Assembly (NCBI GenBank): GCA_037074765.1
Contig: JBAMDO010000094.1
Coordinates: 1 to 64,000, forward strand
Reading direction: 5' to 3'
Length of the DNA: 64,000 nucleotides
From: Mansonella perstans
Taxonomy: Eukaryota > Nematoda > Chromadorea > Rhabditida > Onchocercidae
Shown: positions 1 through 12,910 of the stretch, one piece after another
How positions within the stretch are numbered: the stretch's first letter is position 1
How the letters are laid out: every line of letters begins with the position of its first letter
Program-made: the position numbers and the translations under genes
The notes under the pieces: model-generated
What the model was told of the DNA's origin: nothing
Databases searched by the model: none
Seen by the model: only the letters and a program-made list of their open reading frames with translations

Positions 1-324
1 ATGAAATTTCAGTTATGATTAGATATTTTCAATAATATGAAATTTCAGTTATGATTAGATATTTTCAATAATATGAAATTTCAGTTATGATTAGATATTT
101 TCAATAATATGAAATTTCAGTTATGATTAGATATTTTCAATAATATGAAATTTCAGTTATGATTAGATATTTTCAATAATATGAAATTTCAGTTATGATT
201 AGATATTTTCAATAATATGAAATTTCAGTTATGATTAGATATTTTCAATAATATGAAATTTCAGTTATGATTAGATATTTTCAGTAATATGAAATTTCAG
301 TTATGATTAAATATTTTCAATAAT
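1..324. repeat. 36-bp tandem satellite, nine copies
   Basis: Nine head-to-tail copies of an AT-rich 36-bp unit beginning ATGAAATTTCAGTTATGA. They are almost identical; only the last two units carry single changes (near positions 284 and 309). The array starts at the first base of the window, so its true length is unknown. Each unit has an in-frame TGA six codons in, so it is not coding. It does not look like the well-known filarial repeats HhaI or O-150 as I remember them, but I could not search. Confidence 0.97.
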
Positions 325-2877
325 ATGAATAAGAAACAAATAAAAGGGCTTATTGGTGATTGAATTTCATTAGTTCTCACACTGATTTTATTTGGGTTCA
401 ATTCAAAGCTCTATCTCTAGTGAAATCTCTTGGCATACTGTATATCTAACATATATGATATTTTTTGTTATCTTTCTAAAATCGATACATCTGACGTTAT
501 TGTCAGTTCGATTTTTATTTGTAGTGTTTAATCAAGTTTGTTTTGTTGCTGGCTGTGTAATTTCCTCTCCTAATGTGTTTCAGCTGTGCAAATAGTGAAT
601 GATCCACGCCAGCTGAAAATTCCTTCATTACTTAACATAACATTTCTATGTGCCTTAGGTTTTCTTACGAATATGATCTTTTGTGTTCTCATATGTAAAG
701 GAGGTGAAAGAAAGAGAATCCGATGAAAAAAACGAGAATCCGATAAAGAAAATCCGAGAATCCGATTGAAAGATCGTATTGCGGGTATTATAGAATCTTG
801 TTAAACTCCCAAAGTTTCATTTGAACCAGAAAGACGAACACCAGGAACTCAATCAACGGCTATTAAACAGAACAATCCAGTTAGGTAGTATCACTGGATA
901 ACAATTTTTAAAATTTATCCATGTATTGAAAATAAACGATCGGGATAAAATGTGATACTAGTTCGAATGATTTTGAATAGTTTAAGAATATCCATAACAT
1001 TGATTTGCTATCTTCAAAAGGATGAAGTAAAGGGTTTGATATAAAGTATATGCTATCATATTATCAATCTTACTATGTCCCATGTTGCAAACGAAGAATG
1101 GTAGAGATTATCTGGAAAGTACTGTGTTTTGAAGGATAGAAAAGATAAAATGTAGAAGTATAGGATAAATTGAATATGATTTAAGTGCTGGATGACTCAT
1201 GCTGATAATGGAAGTTCGCAAAATAAATGAGTCAGAGAACTGGTCGATTTATTCATCCTGCAAGGGTCATAAATCAAACTCTGTTGAAGATATTGAAATT
1301 GCTAACTGTCTTGCCCGTTATTTGATCAAATGAAAACTAGTTTTTTGGAAAAGCAACTAATTCTCGGAAAACATATGTCATTGCAAAGTCATAAGAGGCG
1401 GGGAATTTAAAAGAAAAATTGCCAGAGGATTCATTGTTGTGGTAATAATAATCCGGTGCTGTTGCTTTCCCGTCCTCGTAATCCGATCGATTTGTTTCTG
1501 TTGAAGGTAAAAAGCTACCATACTCACTGCAGAAATCTCTCCACTATTGTTTCTTTCAACTTTTTATCATCGTTTTATCCAAATGCACATTTAGCACTCA
1601 TTTTGAATTCTAGATTTCTCAAATGCCGCCTTTGTCAACTAATGATAATTACAAATCTCGGGTTTCTAATTTAGCTTTAAATTCAACTTTTTCCTTGTTT
1701 CGTTTGAGTCTAAAAAATCTCGAAAATTAGTTCATTCGATGGACACTTATTGATGATTCATCACAATCGTTCACCAGAATGCGTTCATCAGATTTTTCAA
1801 ATTCCATAAACATAACGGATTCTGAAAATTTTCATGACACATTTTTGTCATTTTTATAGTGAGGTAGCAGATACAGTGTCATTCTCTGCACCATTCATAT
1901 TATCTAAGGATAACAACAATTACAAACACAGAATTCATTATCTCCTCTTGAAAAAGATAGTAATCCTTGATGAATCATTTCGATTTACTTCACATTTTTG
2001 CAAAAATTACAAAAAACTATTTTGTGGAAGAAAACTCTTGCAAGTCCAGTTTTCATCATTTCATTTTGAACTAAAATTAAATTATTGAAGTTGTTATTAC
2101 ATGTAACGGATTTTTTAAAAATTTTAATACTCCAACAATGCTCTTTTCTGTATAGTTATTTATTTTATCAATCATTGAGATTATGAAGACCACTTGTGAC
2201 TTTAAAATAACTTTTGTGGAAGAAAACTTTTCCAAGATTTTAGGACGTTTAATGACTTCATAATCCTTCATGATTTCATCTGCTATTTTACGCAGCAGTA
2301 GACTGAGAATTATTCTTTAGCTTAATTATAATTGTTAGTAAGGTTCTCGAATGTTTTGTGTGGGTGTTTTTGAAATTTCTTTTGAGCAGTAACATAGGAT
2401 GATAGTATTAATTTTATTAATAATATTTCACGCTGAAAACAAACATCAAATATAGGTTTTCGGATTTCTTCCAATCTTTAAGAGAATGTAGAGAAATAGC
2501 AAAATTCGAGATTACCAAGAGTCTATCAAACTGACGATAACACCCCATCTATCTTTTGATTTTCTAACTCTCTCACAAGCATTCGTGTGATATTACACCC
2601 GTTTGGCTCTGGATGAGAGAAGCACAATTAATCTTTTCATCTTCTGATTAAAGATTTTCATTTCCAGATTGTCATTTAATTGTTATAATTCAATTTGCTT
2701 TTACAAGAGAACATTTTGCTTTGTTTTATATATTGGTTATTATATATTGTTTGTCACGCTAAGTCAGCTAGACTTCAGAAAATTCCACTTCCACAATATA
2801 CTTTCTAGGTAATTCTATTTTGCAGAATCGTTTGGATTACAAAGCCACAAAGAATTTCACCTCAAGATCGATCAACC
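325..2877. other. Intergenic region, no gene recognised
   Basis: AT-rich sequence upstream of the protease inhibitor gene. Near 715-765 there are three to four close copies of GAGAATCCGAT. Just before the next gene an acceptor-like TTTTGCAG ends at 2825, about 50 bases ahead of the ATG, and could receive a spliced leader. The short open frames here show no family similarity or convincing splice structure. Confidence 0.5.
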
Positions 2878-5155
2878 ATGAAACTTCTTTTTTGGTATGC
2901 TTTTTTCTACGCTAGATTTTTTTAAGTCATGCTTTGCAAAATTTCTTATTTATTTATTGATCACTTTGCATCTTACACACACAGCAGTTTCTTTGTCTTA
3001 AATATGTAAGAAAAATATTTTCATACGAATAATGATTAGAAGAAAGATTTTTCAGTGGTTTAAATTCAAATGTAGAATTGAGTTTGTAGTATTTTAGTAT
3101 GTTTAATTATCCGGCGCAGAAGAATGTTACTTACATCATTAAAAATATCATCATCTTTTAAACATTTTCAGCTACAGCTGGAAACAATAATTTGATTTAA
3201 TTAAATCACTGAAAATTATTTCGAAATTCCTGTTCTTGCACAGAATAAAAACTCACTGTTTTACATTAATCCCGCATACCATACATCGTTCATTAAATTT
3301 TATTTTTTGGATCTTTAGAAGTAAAGGCACAAGAGCTGCTGTTTTGATATCGAGTTGATAAAACTTCACGCAAAATTTTAATTTTAATCAAGTGACTTCC
3401 AACTTCTTTTTCATATTCTCTTAAAAGTATAAAGCATAATACCAATAATGCTACATAATTCGAAAGTGTAACCAATGATAAATAATAGAAGGAGATTCCT
3501 TTCACTTTATGCCAAATGTTGTTTATCAAACACTAATTATTTTCATGTAGTTTGTTAGTATTCGCGATAACAACATTGGAGGCAGGCATAATGAAAAGAT
3601 ACAATAAACGTTTCGCTGGATTCAGTGTTGCCGGAATTGGTGGAACAGCCGGATGTGTGATCGTGGTATGATTTTTGAAAATATTTATAGGTCTTGCTTT
3701 GGTTTTTCTAACCAAAGATAAAAAAAGATTAAATGTAGTAAATCGCGGGGGTTGAAGAAAAATGAAGCAGAAATATTTCCCACGATTAATTAATTCTCAG
3801 TGGTCAAGAATTGTTTGAGTCCGTCTAGAAAATCATAATTTACAGGGTAATAAACTGTTTGCTAATGGCTTATTCCTTCGAGAACTGACCGATAAAGAAC
3901 AAATAGAGCTTGCAAAATACGTCAACGAAACAAGTAAATACAAGGAGGTATCCTAAGAATATTAAATTGTGAATGCCAGTAATGTAAATCGCATTTCCAG
4001 TATCATTCTCTTATTTTTCTAATTCGTAAAGATACATCATTTTTGTATCTTTACTTTCTGTCGTTAAACTCAACAGCGAACGCCTTTTTTCATTCAATTT
4101 ATTAAGCGGATAAAATGATTCGTCTCGTTCATTTTATTACTTTAGAGAAAATTTGGGACCATAGGAATGAAGTAAAACTCTCAAAAACTGGGCTGATGAA
4201 GAGAACTGTACCACTCCCATGCTCACAAATTTGGGTCGAAACCTTTTGAAATGATATTTCTATTCATTGGCATTTAAAATATTTTACCGTAGCAGGTTTT
4301 AAAGGCAATAGGTGCTATTTATATAAATTGAGGAATCTCAAAATATAAACTTCAAGAGTGAATGAAGCCCATTTCTGTAGAAACTAAAGACATTATTGGA
4401 AGAAAGACGCAAGAATTGGCACTTTGTGCGGCACAGCGAGAAAGATTCCAAGATTTTATCGTCTCTCGCAGAAAAGAATTTCTCTAAACCGCCCAAAAAA
4501 CCATCGTTCTGCACTGCTGCTGATACTACTCAATATTATTTTGACGGCTGCATGGTTCAGGTATTTCTACAGTTATTAACCCTGAAGTACTGTGCTGAAA
4601 ATAGAGTTATTGGATCTAGACTTATTCAAAATGATAACTCAAAGCTGAAAGCATTCATAGGATGGGAAATACTGAGAGTTACAATTGCAGAAAAGTAACG
4701 GTGATAAAGCTCTTTCTGACTTATTGCAGAATAATAAAGTATATGTGGGACGTACGCCTGTAAGAGACTTGACGACAGAAGAAATAGAAAAGTTGAAAGT
4801 GTTCGATGAAAAAATGACAAAGTACCAGAAATATTTGTCTTCTTCCATTCAACAGGTAATAGGTAATTTCATTTGAAATTAGAAATTGTCAAGTCCCATG
4901 TCATGATTCATTATTTTTTTAAATATAGCCATTTTATTCTGTTGAGAAATCTCGAAGCGAAAATTTGAGTTGTATATTGTTTTCCAGCAAATGAATAGTC
5001 TTTTCGGTGACAAGACAAATCTGCTGAGTTTATTTACGGATACACATCTTGAGAGCGATCAGCAAAAATCGGAAGAAACAACTGCCTCGACGGCGACAAC
5101 TGAAACACCAATTGAAGCGCCAGAAACACCAAATTTCTGTATTGCAATATATTGA
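2878..5155 (+). CDS. Secreted aspartic protease inhibitor homologue (pepsin inhibitor-3 / aspin, Ov33-Bm33 type)
   Basis: Six exons: 2878-2894, 3551-3665, 3846-3947, 4381-4560, 4730-4855, 4988-5155, giving 235 aa. Residues 1-18 form a signal peptide ([18 protein letters not shown]). Two pepsin-inhibitor-3-type repeats follow. Repeat 1 is about residues 28-78, with [14 protein letters not shown] and LRELT. A charged helical linker leads to repeat 2 at about 120-165, with [22 protein letters not shown] and VRDLT. The Thr/Glu/Pro-rich tail ends in PNFC plus five residues. This matches Ascaris PI-3 and the filarial 33-kDa antigens of O. volvulus and B. malayi. In the family the protein is secreted and inhibits, or is related to inhibitors of, pepsin-like aspartic proteases; whether this copy still inhibits is not shown by sequence. 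Exon 5 could instead begin at 4691, adding 13 residues; the 4730 acceptor fits the family better. Exon 1 is only 17 bases, so gene finders may miss it. Confidence 0.93.
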
Positions 5156-5367
5156 AACAATTTGAAACAGAGAATGGAGCAATACTGCTGAAAGCCACGT
5201 TTATTTATTAATGTGTGTATGTGTGCATATGATATTTCTACATTATTTTCACCAAAATTGAAGTAATCTTGTTTTATACCCTTCAGATTTATCCAACAGA
5301 AAGATTATTTTTAAATTCTGATTCACATCAATAGCTATTCTTTTAATTATCAGTAGTTTTAATCGCC

Positions 5368-5373
5368 AATAAA
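5368..5373 (+). terminator. Likely polyadenylation signal AATAAA
   Basis: First clear AATAAA on the plus strand after the protease inhibitor stop codon, about 210 bases downstream. Function is inferred from position only. Confidence 0.35.
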
Positions 5374-6117
5374 TTTTTCACAGCTATTCGCATTATCTAT
5401 AATTTTGCTGCTTCTAAAATGCAAACATATTATACATTTTCTTTCCTCACCGTTCATTGGAATATCTCTGCTTTCGACTAAGAGCTGTTCCTTTACTTTT
5501 ACAATTGCTGTTGTTTGTGAATGACAATAATTAAATTTCAATTTTAGTCATCGTTGTTAATCACAACACATATATACTAATGCTGCTGACTTCGATAGTA
5601 AGAAATATTTGAAACAATCAATTTGCTTTATTATGCCCTGATTTCGAAAAACAGAAATAAGATTGAAAAAAGGAAATCTCCAATGGAATGAAATCATTGT
5701 TGCTTAACTGAGGATAACCATAAAGCACATATACATTAAAGAATATAAAAAAAAAAATAAAACTAAACTTACAAAATACATAGGACCGGACCGCTTCTTG
5801 GACAAAAATGTAAAACAAGCAAAATCAAGAAACTAACTTGCTAACGGCTAATTGCTTAATTCATACTATGAAAAAGATCGAATACAATAAGAAACAATGA
5901 TTTCAGAATGCGGTGAAAGTCAAACTTGAAGAAGTACGTATTAGATTCAATTTCCAACACACCTTTTAACCACCACTACCCTGTATAACAATTAGTTTAT
6001 AGCCAACCAGTGCTTTGAAATCAATTCACTGTTTATAAATAGCCAAGTGCCATAAAAGATATACGGTAGATTGCGCCACTCATAGTGTGAAACTGATCTG
6101 ATTCAAGTGCACCGAGC

Positions 6118-6439
6118 CCAACCAGTTCGACATCCTCACCACCACAAGGTACCAGCACCACCAGAACCTCTTTACCCAACCAGTCCGACATCCTCACCAC
6201 TAAAAGGTACCAACACCACCAGAACCTCTTTACCCAACCAGTCCGACATTCTCACCACCACAAGGTACCAACACCACCACAAGGTACCAGCACGTTGTTG
6301 TTGTTGACCAGAACCTCTTTACCCAACCAGTCCGACATCCTCACCACTAAAAGATATCAGCACCACCAGAACCTCTTTACCCCAACCAGTCCGACATCCT
6401 CACCACTAAAAGGTACTAGCACCACCAGAACTTCTTTAC
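6118..6439. repeat. 58-bp minisatellite, five units
   Basis: Five head-to-tail units starting CCAACCAGT at 6118, 6176, 6234, 6323 and 6382. Units 1, 2 and 5 are 58 bp and unit 4 is 59 bp. Unit 3 is 89 bp because a 31-bp insertion duplicates part of the unit and adds a GTT triplet run. The unit is clearly more GC-rich than the flanks and carries CACCACCAGAACCTCTTTAC. The first units are open in one frame, but there is no start or splice context and the odd-length copies break frame, so I read it as non-coding. Confidence 0.95.
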
Positions 6440-6681
6440 ACGAGTCCCCGTTCGCGCAGTTTTGAGAACAAATCCTCTAGTCCTCAACTTTTCGGCTCGC
6501 AATGCGAACCATCTGGACAAAATATGAATCATGCTTACCCTAGGATCAACGGGATCTTTCTCCACAATTACATATAAATTTTTTGCAAATGACATTCAGT
6601 GGTTCGTATTCTTCGTCTTCACTGTATTTTATTTTTTTCTTCTATACGCTCTTTCTCCTCCCTTTTCTACTCTGTCAATCT

Positions 6682-6711
6682 TTTTTATACAAAAAAATTT
6701 TTGTATAAAAA
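6682..6711. repeat. Near-perfect palindrome
   Basis: Two 14-base perfect inverted arms, TTTTTATACAAAAA and TTTTTGTATAAAAA, separated by two bases. It could form a hairpin or cruciform. No gene is adjacent, and AT-rich palindromes are common in such DNA. Confidence 0.8.
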
Positions 6712-8078
6712 TTTTTTGAAATGAAATTCAAAAATGATATCGGAAATGTTAATTAATGGAAAAATCATCAACATTTGCATATCATGATAAGATCATTCAA
6801 AAGTTGCTTACTTTTTACACAAAGTAATTGTGTAATTTATAGGTAACAACAATGCACATTGCAGATAGAAATATTAAAACAAAAATAAATCTGTAAAAAA
6901 TTTAAATGAAATGTGCAAATGAATCAGCATTGAATTTATTAATTTCTTTTTTTTTTCAAGTATTCAATTCAATTTCCTAGCATTCAATACCATTTCCCTA
7001 ATCATATAAAAAGTTTATTACAATTACCGAATGAAATTTCCCATTTTACAAAAGACAAGAAATAACGATAAAAGTGAAATTTTGATTATATTTCTCAACT
7101 AATTCGACAACATCAATTCTTTTACTTTCTTTACTTTCACCTTTAACAACATTCGGTCATTAAAGCTTTTTCAGGATTATCGTTGAATACAACATTCTAT
7201 TTTATCTGGAATACTTTGGATAAAGTATAAAATTATATATGAACCATATATAGTCGATTTACAGAAAAAGAAACATCGAATTGCTTTTTCTTACATTTTC
7301 ACTCATCACTTATTAACTATGCTTAATAGTCCAGGTATTTAACTACAAACATTTAGTGCCTTAGGCCTTCGATTAAGCAATAGTTAATTTTATTTTTGTA
7401 CGTATTACAAAGATGATTTGATAAGTGCCTGATAAGAGAATATATTTGTATCTATGATAAGAATAACGCACAAGTTCTCACTATTAAAATAAAAGGAAGA
7501 AGTAATTTACTGATAACTAATAGCTAATTCAATTACAATAATGTATAATATGTCAAAAAAAGGTTTGCTCGTAAGAGACAGCTTATTGCCACACTAATTA
7601 GCAATAGTAAAATCTTGTCACTTACCGTATCTCAGATAAGATATCATAAAATATAAATACAGAAGATATTACTGTTTTATACGAATTTTTTTAAAAATAG
7701 CTAAGAGATTGTTTACAAACATATTTCATCTAACTGCACAATGGATAGCTTGAAATACAAAGATAATTAAAAGTATATATTATATTTTTAGTTGTTTTAT
7801 ATTTTTATATCCATTTTCAGTTTCGACTCAAGCTACAACATCTTATTTTCTTCGTTTGTTGTAAAGAGCATAGGAAAACGAACAAATTACAACGAAGATA
7901 GATTTCGAGATCTTCCATTCATCACCATCAAATCTGTTATCTACAAATTTAATTTATTAAGTCAAGGCAGTAGGAATTTAAAAAACATATCTGTCGCTGA
8001 TTTGCTGTCCTTTTCATAGGATGATTGCAGGGATACGAGCTCAATTTGACCGTGGACCCAATTAATTTGATCCTTCAG

Positions 8079-9091
8079 TAGGGACCTGTCTAACGTGGGA
8101 GAATTACCGGAATCATATGCCACTGTCAATACAGCTCGCGAAGTCACAGAAGCTTCAACAAAGAAGAAAGATGGACACCTCACAGAGCTAAGCGAGTTTC
8201 CTCTGCCCGGATTTAGGTTTAAAGTTGATTTCGGAAGAGTCGCATCCTTAATAAAATTTAATGCTTTTCTAAATCTTAATGCTAAGTTCGTGTGATAATG
8301 TGATAAATGCAGAGAGTATAACTCATGCATCTTGTGTCCAAGTTAAAGAAATAACTCAATAAATTTGAAGCTGATCGATTGATTGACCAAATCGTCTATA
8401 TTAATTTAAGTACAACATAAATAACCGAGCAAAATTAATTAGTATCAAATTTCAGAAAGGAATTTCTAGTTCAGGCAAATAAAGTGCTTCACAGATTTGA
8501 TGATGATCTGAACATTTGATGATTCCCTTTTCAAAAGTCTAAAATCTTCCGTTTTCTGACAGAAAAGCTTCCCTAAAGACTAAAATCATTAAAACTCATT
8601 AAACTCCAATGAGAATTAATTTTAGCATTGTAAGTATTCCAGAAATGCTTGCAGCTCATTCGTGTTCATAATTGAAAGTCAAAAGTATCTTATCTAAACT
8701 TATTTATTCCTTCTCTTCAATCCTCTCAGTTCCTACTCTGTAGATCAAGCAGACTGAGAAGTTTGCCAAGATATTTCCAAGTGTTATATCGTCTAATTTT
8801 AAGGATCATTCAGCAATGTCGATCGGTATGCATATAATAAGAATACTTCAAATCTACCCATTTTAAGCCTATTCAATGGAAAATAAGGATTCAATTTTTT
8901 GGGAGACAAAAAAATGTCCTTAAAGCAAATGACCTAACCAAAAATACATTTTTTGATTACTAAGATTATAATTATGTAATGGCTATTTAATGCTCGTTTG
9001 ACTCTATTATTTCTACTTTAATGCGGTATCTTTTTACTATCCTCAGATTGACTTACCAATGCCGCTCGACATGTCCTCAATTCTTACCTGG
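8079..9091 (+). CDS. Tentative unrecognised gene fragment (two possible exons)
   Basis: Two coding-like islands stand out from the AT-rich surroundings. The first, 8079-8216, lies between an acceptor (TCCTTCAG) and a possible donor (TTTAG/GTTTAA) and reads RDLSNVGELPESYATVNTAR and onward for 45 codons, ending in phase 2. The second, 9047-9091, follows a good acceptor (TTTACTATCCTCAG), continues in the matching phase and ends at GG/GTATTT. I do not recognise the protein, found no start or stop that completes it, and the first island is also open on the minus strand for 122 codons (7962-8330). It may be a remnant or chance; it is listed so that it is not lost. Confidence 0.2.
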
Positions 9092-9149
9092 GTATTTCAT
9101 TGCGTGATTCGCACTGCGTGAGATGATCTCAGAACAATGTTTTCGACGC

Positions 9150-12100
9150 CTCGGCACTGTACCGTTTAAAACATCCGAAATGCAACACTCTTTTCATGTT
9201 ATGCAATCAAGCAATTTGACCGTTATTAATTGGATTTTTATTCTATTTTTGCTATTTATGCCAAAAATAAAGTATCTCATAGACAACAAAATTTCCATCC
9301 GAAACATTTTTATTCTTTTTTAAATGTTTCGGTGCTTTTATTGTTATTCATTAAGTTGAAACTAACATTAGCTTTACTTTTAATCAATTGTTGATATTTG
9401 AAGCTTCATAAAACTTGAGGTATTGTTTGTTCCAAGCGAAAATTGTACAAAAATATTCCAAGTTTTCTTCAGCTTTCCAATATTTTAAAAATCCTACGTT
9501 CCTTTAAATCACCGGTCAAACGTTTCTCTTCCTCGGTGGCATCATATGCAACAGTATTTCAAAGCTTACTTTGAAATCCTAGAAATATAATGCTCCTATC
9601 ACAGCATTCTCCTATCCCGTATAGACTGCCATAAGAAATTTATTTCATAAAAGAACATTTGAGCAATGCCTTAATTTTTTTTTTTAATAAATTTTTCAAA
9701 TTTATTTCAGCTTTCTTAATTTATTTTAGTTTGATTATAATTTAATTAAATACGTTGCTCCATGACTTCCTCACTTATTGATTAATTATTTTCCTTCATA
9801 AAATTCAAATATATGATCACTAGTGAGTGATGATCAAATGAGAGTCATTTTTCAATTTAACAGACATATTTTGGGATACATTTGGTCATTGTTATCAAAA
9901 ATATATCTTCAATTTTTATAGTTCTGTAATAACAAATAAGATAATAAGAACTGGATCAATGAACTGACCGACCATTTTTTGAATCACAGTCAGATTTATT
10001 GCCGTATTCCTATGACCTAAAAATAGGCCGAAATAAAACATTCGAAGCAATTATGCTAATAGCTATTGAAAAATTTTGATAGATGTTCTCTAATTTCTTT
10101 CAATATTTTACGAATTTTATTGTATTTCAAATGAAAACATATTTGTTTTCACAACGCTTTCATTTTTGGATATTGAAGTAATTCCAATCTCCCAAAGTTC
10201 ACAGTTAAAAAAATTCGACCATAATAGGAATGGTGGTGATTAAGTTTTTGGCAAAACTAATTTTAGTCATAATTTTAATTATGTGACAGACATATGCTAT
10301 ATTACCTTGCAATCGAAGTTTATTTTCATCTATAAAAGACCTCGAGATCGCTCATATGCTGCATCTCGAGATCTCTCATATATCACATCCTTTCTCTTTT
10401 TCTTTTTCTGTCGCTGCATCTTTCGACATCGTTTCCTCATTTCCTAATCATTCTGAACACTAGATTTATGTAAATTTATAACAAGTGGATAATCACTAAG
10501 CACTAAGCTTAATAATCTAACTGCTTTTTAAATCAGCGCTTAAAAGGTGCCGCTTGGAGTGCTGATTTCTTAATATTTGGTCGAATAGCTCATAGAGTTG
10601 GAAGCAATTAATATGCTAATTATTATGTGCTTCCTCTTTTATGGATTTCAATCACAGAAGCCGATAGAAGGAATTATTAGTGATCATGAAATTAAGAAGC
10701 TTATTTCTTTCTCTCCTTTTTTCATCGATGAAAAGAATGATTTATATATCATACATCTCAAATGTACATCATTATATGACCGCTAAAGATGAAGTCATAC
10801 TGTAGCTTCATTAATGATAGCTTTAACGCTTTCGAAAGTTAACATTACACACATAATATCTTTTGTTTAGGCAAATCATTTTTTATTTGATTTTTAAAAG
10901 ATCATATAAAATAGTTTTGAGCTTTTTAAAAGTAACAAATTTAAGGTTCATCCTATTCAAAAATTCAGAACTTTAAATAAATTAAATGAGCAATTTCATT
11001 TTAACTCAAAATATTATCGAAAAAAAGTTGCAGAAAAAATTAGACAAAGGGAATATAATTTAAAAAAAAAAAAAAAAACCGAAAATTACTGCTATCAGTA
11101 ACTAATTGAAATTAAATTTCATAATTTTATGAATAAGAACAACTTAACTTGTTTTATTTACATTTAAGCCATTTGTTTAAAGCTTTTAATGTTATTGATG
11201 TCACTTTGATGATTATTTGGAGGACAGGTGGACTATCCAGCTTATTGAGACAAACAAATAAGCGTCAATTGTTCAATTTCTTTTTCTTATGCCTTCATTT
11301 TTCTCTACTAGGAATAGAAAAGCCCTGTTTCTGGAATTATTGGCGCTCAGTGCACCTGATTTAGGCATCCAATTATGGTAGCAAACAAAGAATAGCTTGA
11401 CCTCGTTGACCTTTTGTAAATTTTCCCGCCTAGTAGCATGCTTAACGGACAGGTGATACAATACTATCTTCACGACCTTATAGGCTAAACAGGATGAATC
11501 AGCTGTCCTCATAAAAAACTATTTTAAAAAAAAAAGTCACTTTTGAATTATTATCTACAATTTATAATTGGATTTTTATTACATGTTACTTGTTAATTAT
11601 ATTAAGCAATTAAGAATTCGATATTTTTTCTCCTTCCTTTTTTTACCCTCAAAAGACAAACTGTTTGTGCAGGAAAAAGTCAAAGTTCATAGAAGAAATG
11701 TCTGAAAAAAAAAAATGTCAATTAATGCATAAAAAATATATATTTTGATGAAAGTTATCTTTATAATTCATTCGAAGAATTGCTGCGCCTGTCATTCCTT
11801 ACCATATTTATTACTCATTTCAATTATGCATTAATTGACATTTTGGTTCGACATTTCTGGAATAAGTAGGCAGCATTTTGGCGCTCATTCACTCAAAATT
11901 TATGACTTGTTAACGAGGCGGAACACATTCATTAACCATTCCATGCTGATTATGTGTTGATCGATTGATATTATCAACGAACCTGAGCATTTTCGTCGGA
12001 TAAATAAATTTACATATTCTAAAATGTTGTAATTCGTTATAATAGAAGAAAAGGAAACAAAGGATAAGGAACTTTGCTTAAGCTTGAAGACTAGTCTTCA

Positions 12101-12900
12101 ATTCAACAAATTGCATCTTAAAGTTCTGAGAAAATTTCTCAGACATTTTGGCCTTCTTGCAAATGATATATATAAATATAATCAAAACTATTAACAATAA
12201 GTAGTCAAAAAAATATTTCAATCATTAGGCGATATTTTGCGCAGTTTTATATCAATCACAAAAATATTAGATATTGTTAAGAGAAGAAATCATTCTAAAC
12301 GCAACAATATTTCTTAGCCACCAGTCTCGAATATCTGATATCGAAAACACAACTTGTAGATTTTTAGATTTTTGCTCAATGATTGAGCTTCTACGTTTAT
12401 CCCAGATTTAATACCGCCATGTAGTTATTGTCGGATACTGCTATGTAACTTGATCCAGATAGCATGAGCAAGCGATATCATATATATTTCTATCACGAAT
12501 GCTTGTAATTATATGCTTATTGTTGAGGACACTGCCGTTCCTATAATCGCTATTAGGAAGTTTCTTCAACTCATCAAATGCTATTTTTTGTGGCAAACTT
12601 ATTTACTTAAAAATCATAAAATAAGTTGAGTTTTCATTTTGGTTTTTTCGTTGTATTTACTACTTTTATGTTATTACTTATTATGGCCTTGCGACAAACC
12701 AAAAAATAGTATCCTTTAATTGTTTTGCCAATCCCTGCTAAATAAATTAATTACTAATACCTTAAACTATCGCTGATTTGAAATTTTTAATTTCAACCTT
12801 CTCCAGATTTGTAGCACATAAAGCACATAAAGCACATAATTTCCTGTAAGCAGTATTTTTTGGAGGAAGATTGTTTATTTATTCCTTAATTCATCCAAGG
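9150..12900. other. Intergenic region with an inverted-repeat element
   Basis: AT-rich, with no supported gene. It contains a duplicated motif TCGAGATC(G/T)CTCATAT at 10341-10384, just after a TATAAAAG box-like string near 10332. A 57-codon open frame at 10613-10786 has a hydrophobic start (MLIIMCFLFYGFQSQ) but no family match. A long poly-A tract lies near 11061. The inverted repeat at 11692-11858 is listed separately. A nine-base unit AGCACATAA is repeated three times at about 12813-12839. Confidence 0.4.
11692..11858. repeat. Inverted-repeat (MITE-like) element
   Basis: Two perfect 21-base inverted arms, starting AAAATGTCAATTAATGCA (11712-11732) and its complement (11824-11844), flank about 90 bases. 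Similarity continues outwards imperfectly to AGAAATGTC at 11693-11701, matched by GACATTTCT near 11850-11858. No open frame lies inside. This is the shape of a small non-autonomous fold-back transposon; I saw no clear target-site duplication. Confidence 0.6.
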
Positions 12901-12910
12901 AAAATCCATC

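Larger units (their letters stand above)
5374..7830. other. Intergenic region holding a minisatellite and a palindrome
   Basis: Apart from the 58-bp minisatellite (6118-6439) and the near-perfect palindrome at 6682-6711, listed separately, this is AT-rich DNA. I see no supported coding exon in it. Confidence 0.5.

Noticed and set aside
7962..8330. 122-codon minus-strand open frame
   Set aside because: It overlaps the plus-strand coding-like island; no family recognised on either strand. I kept only the plus-strand reading because of its splice sites, at low confidence.
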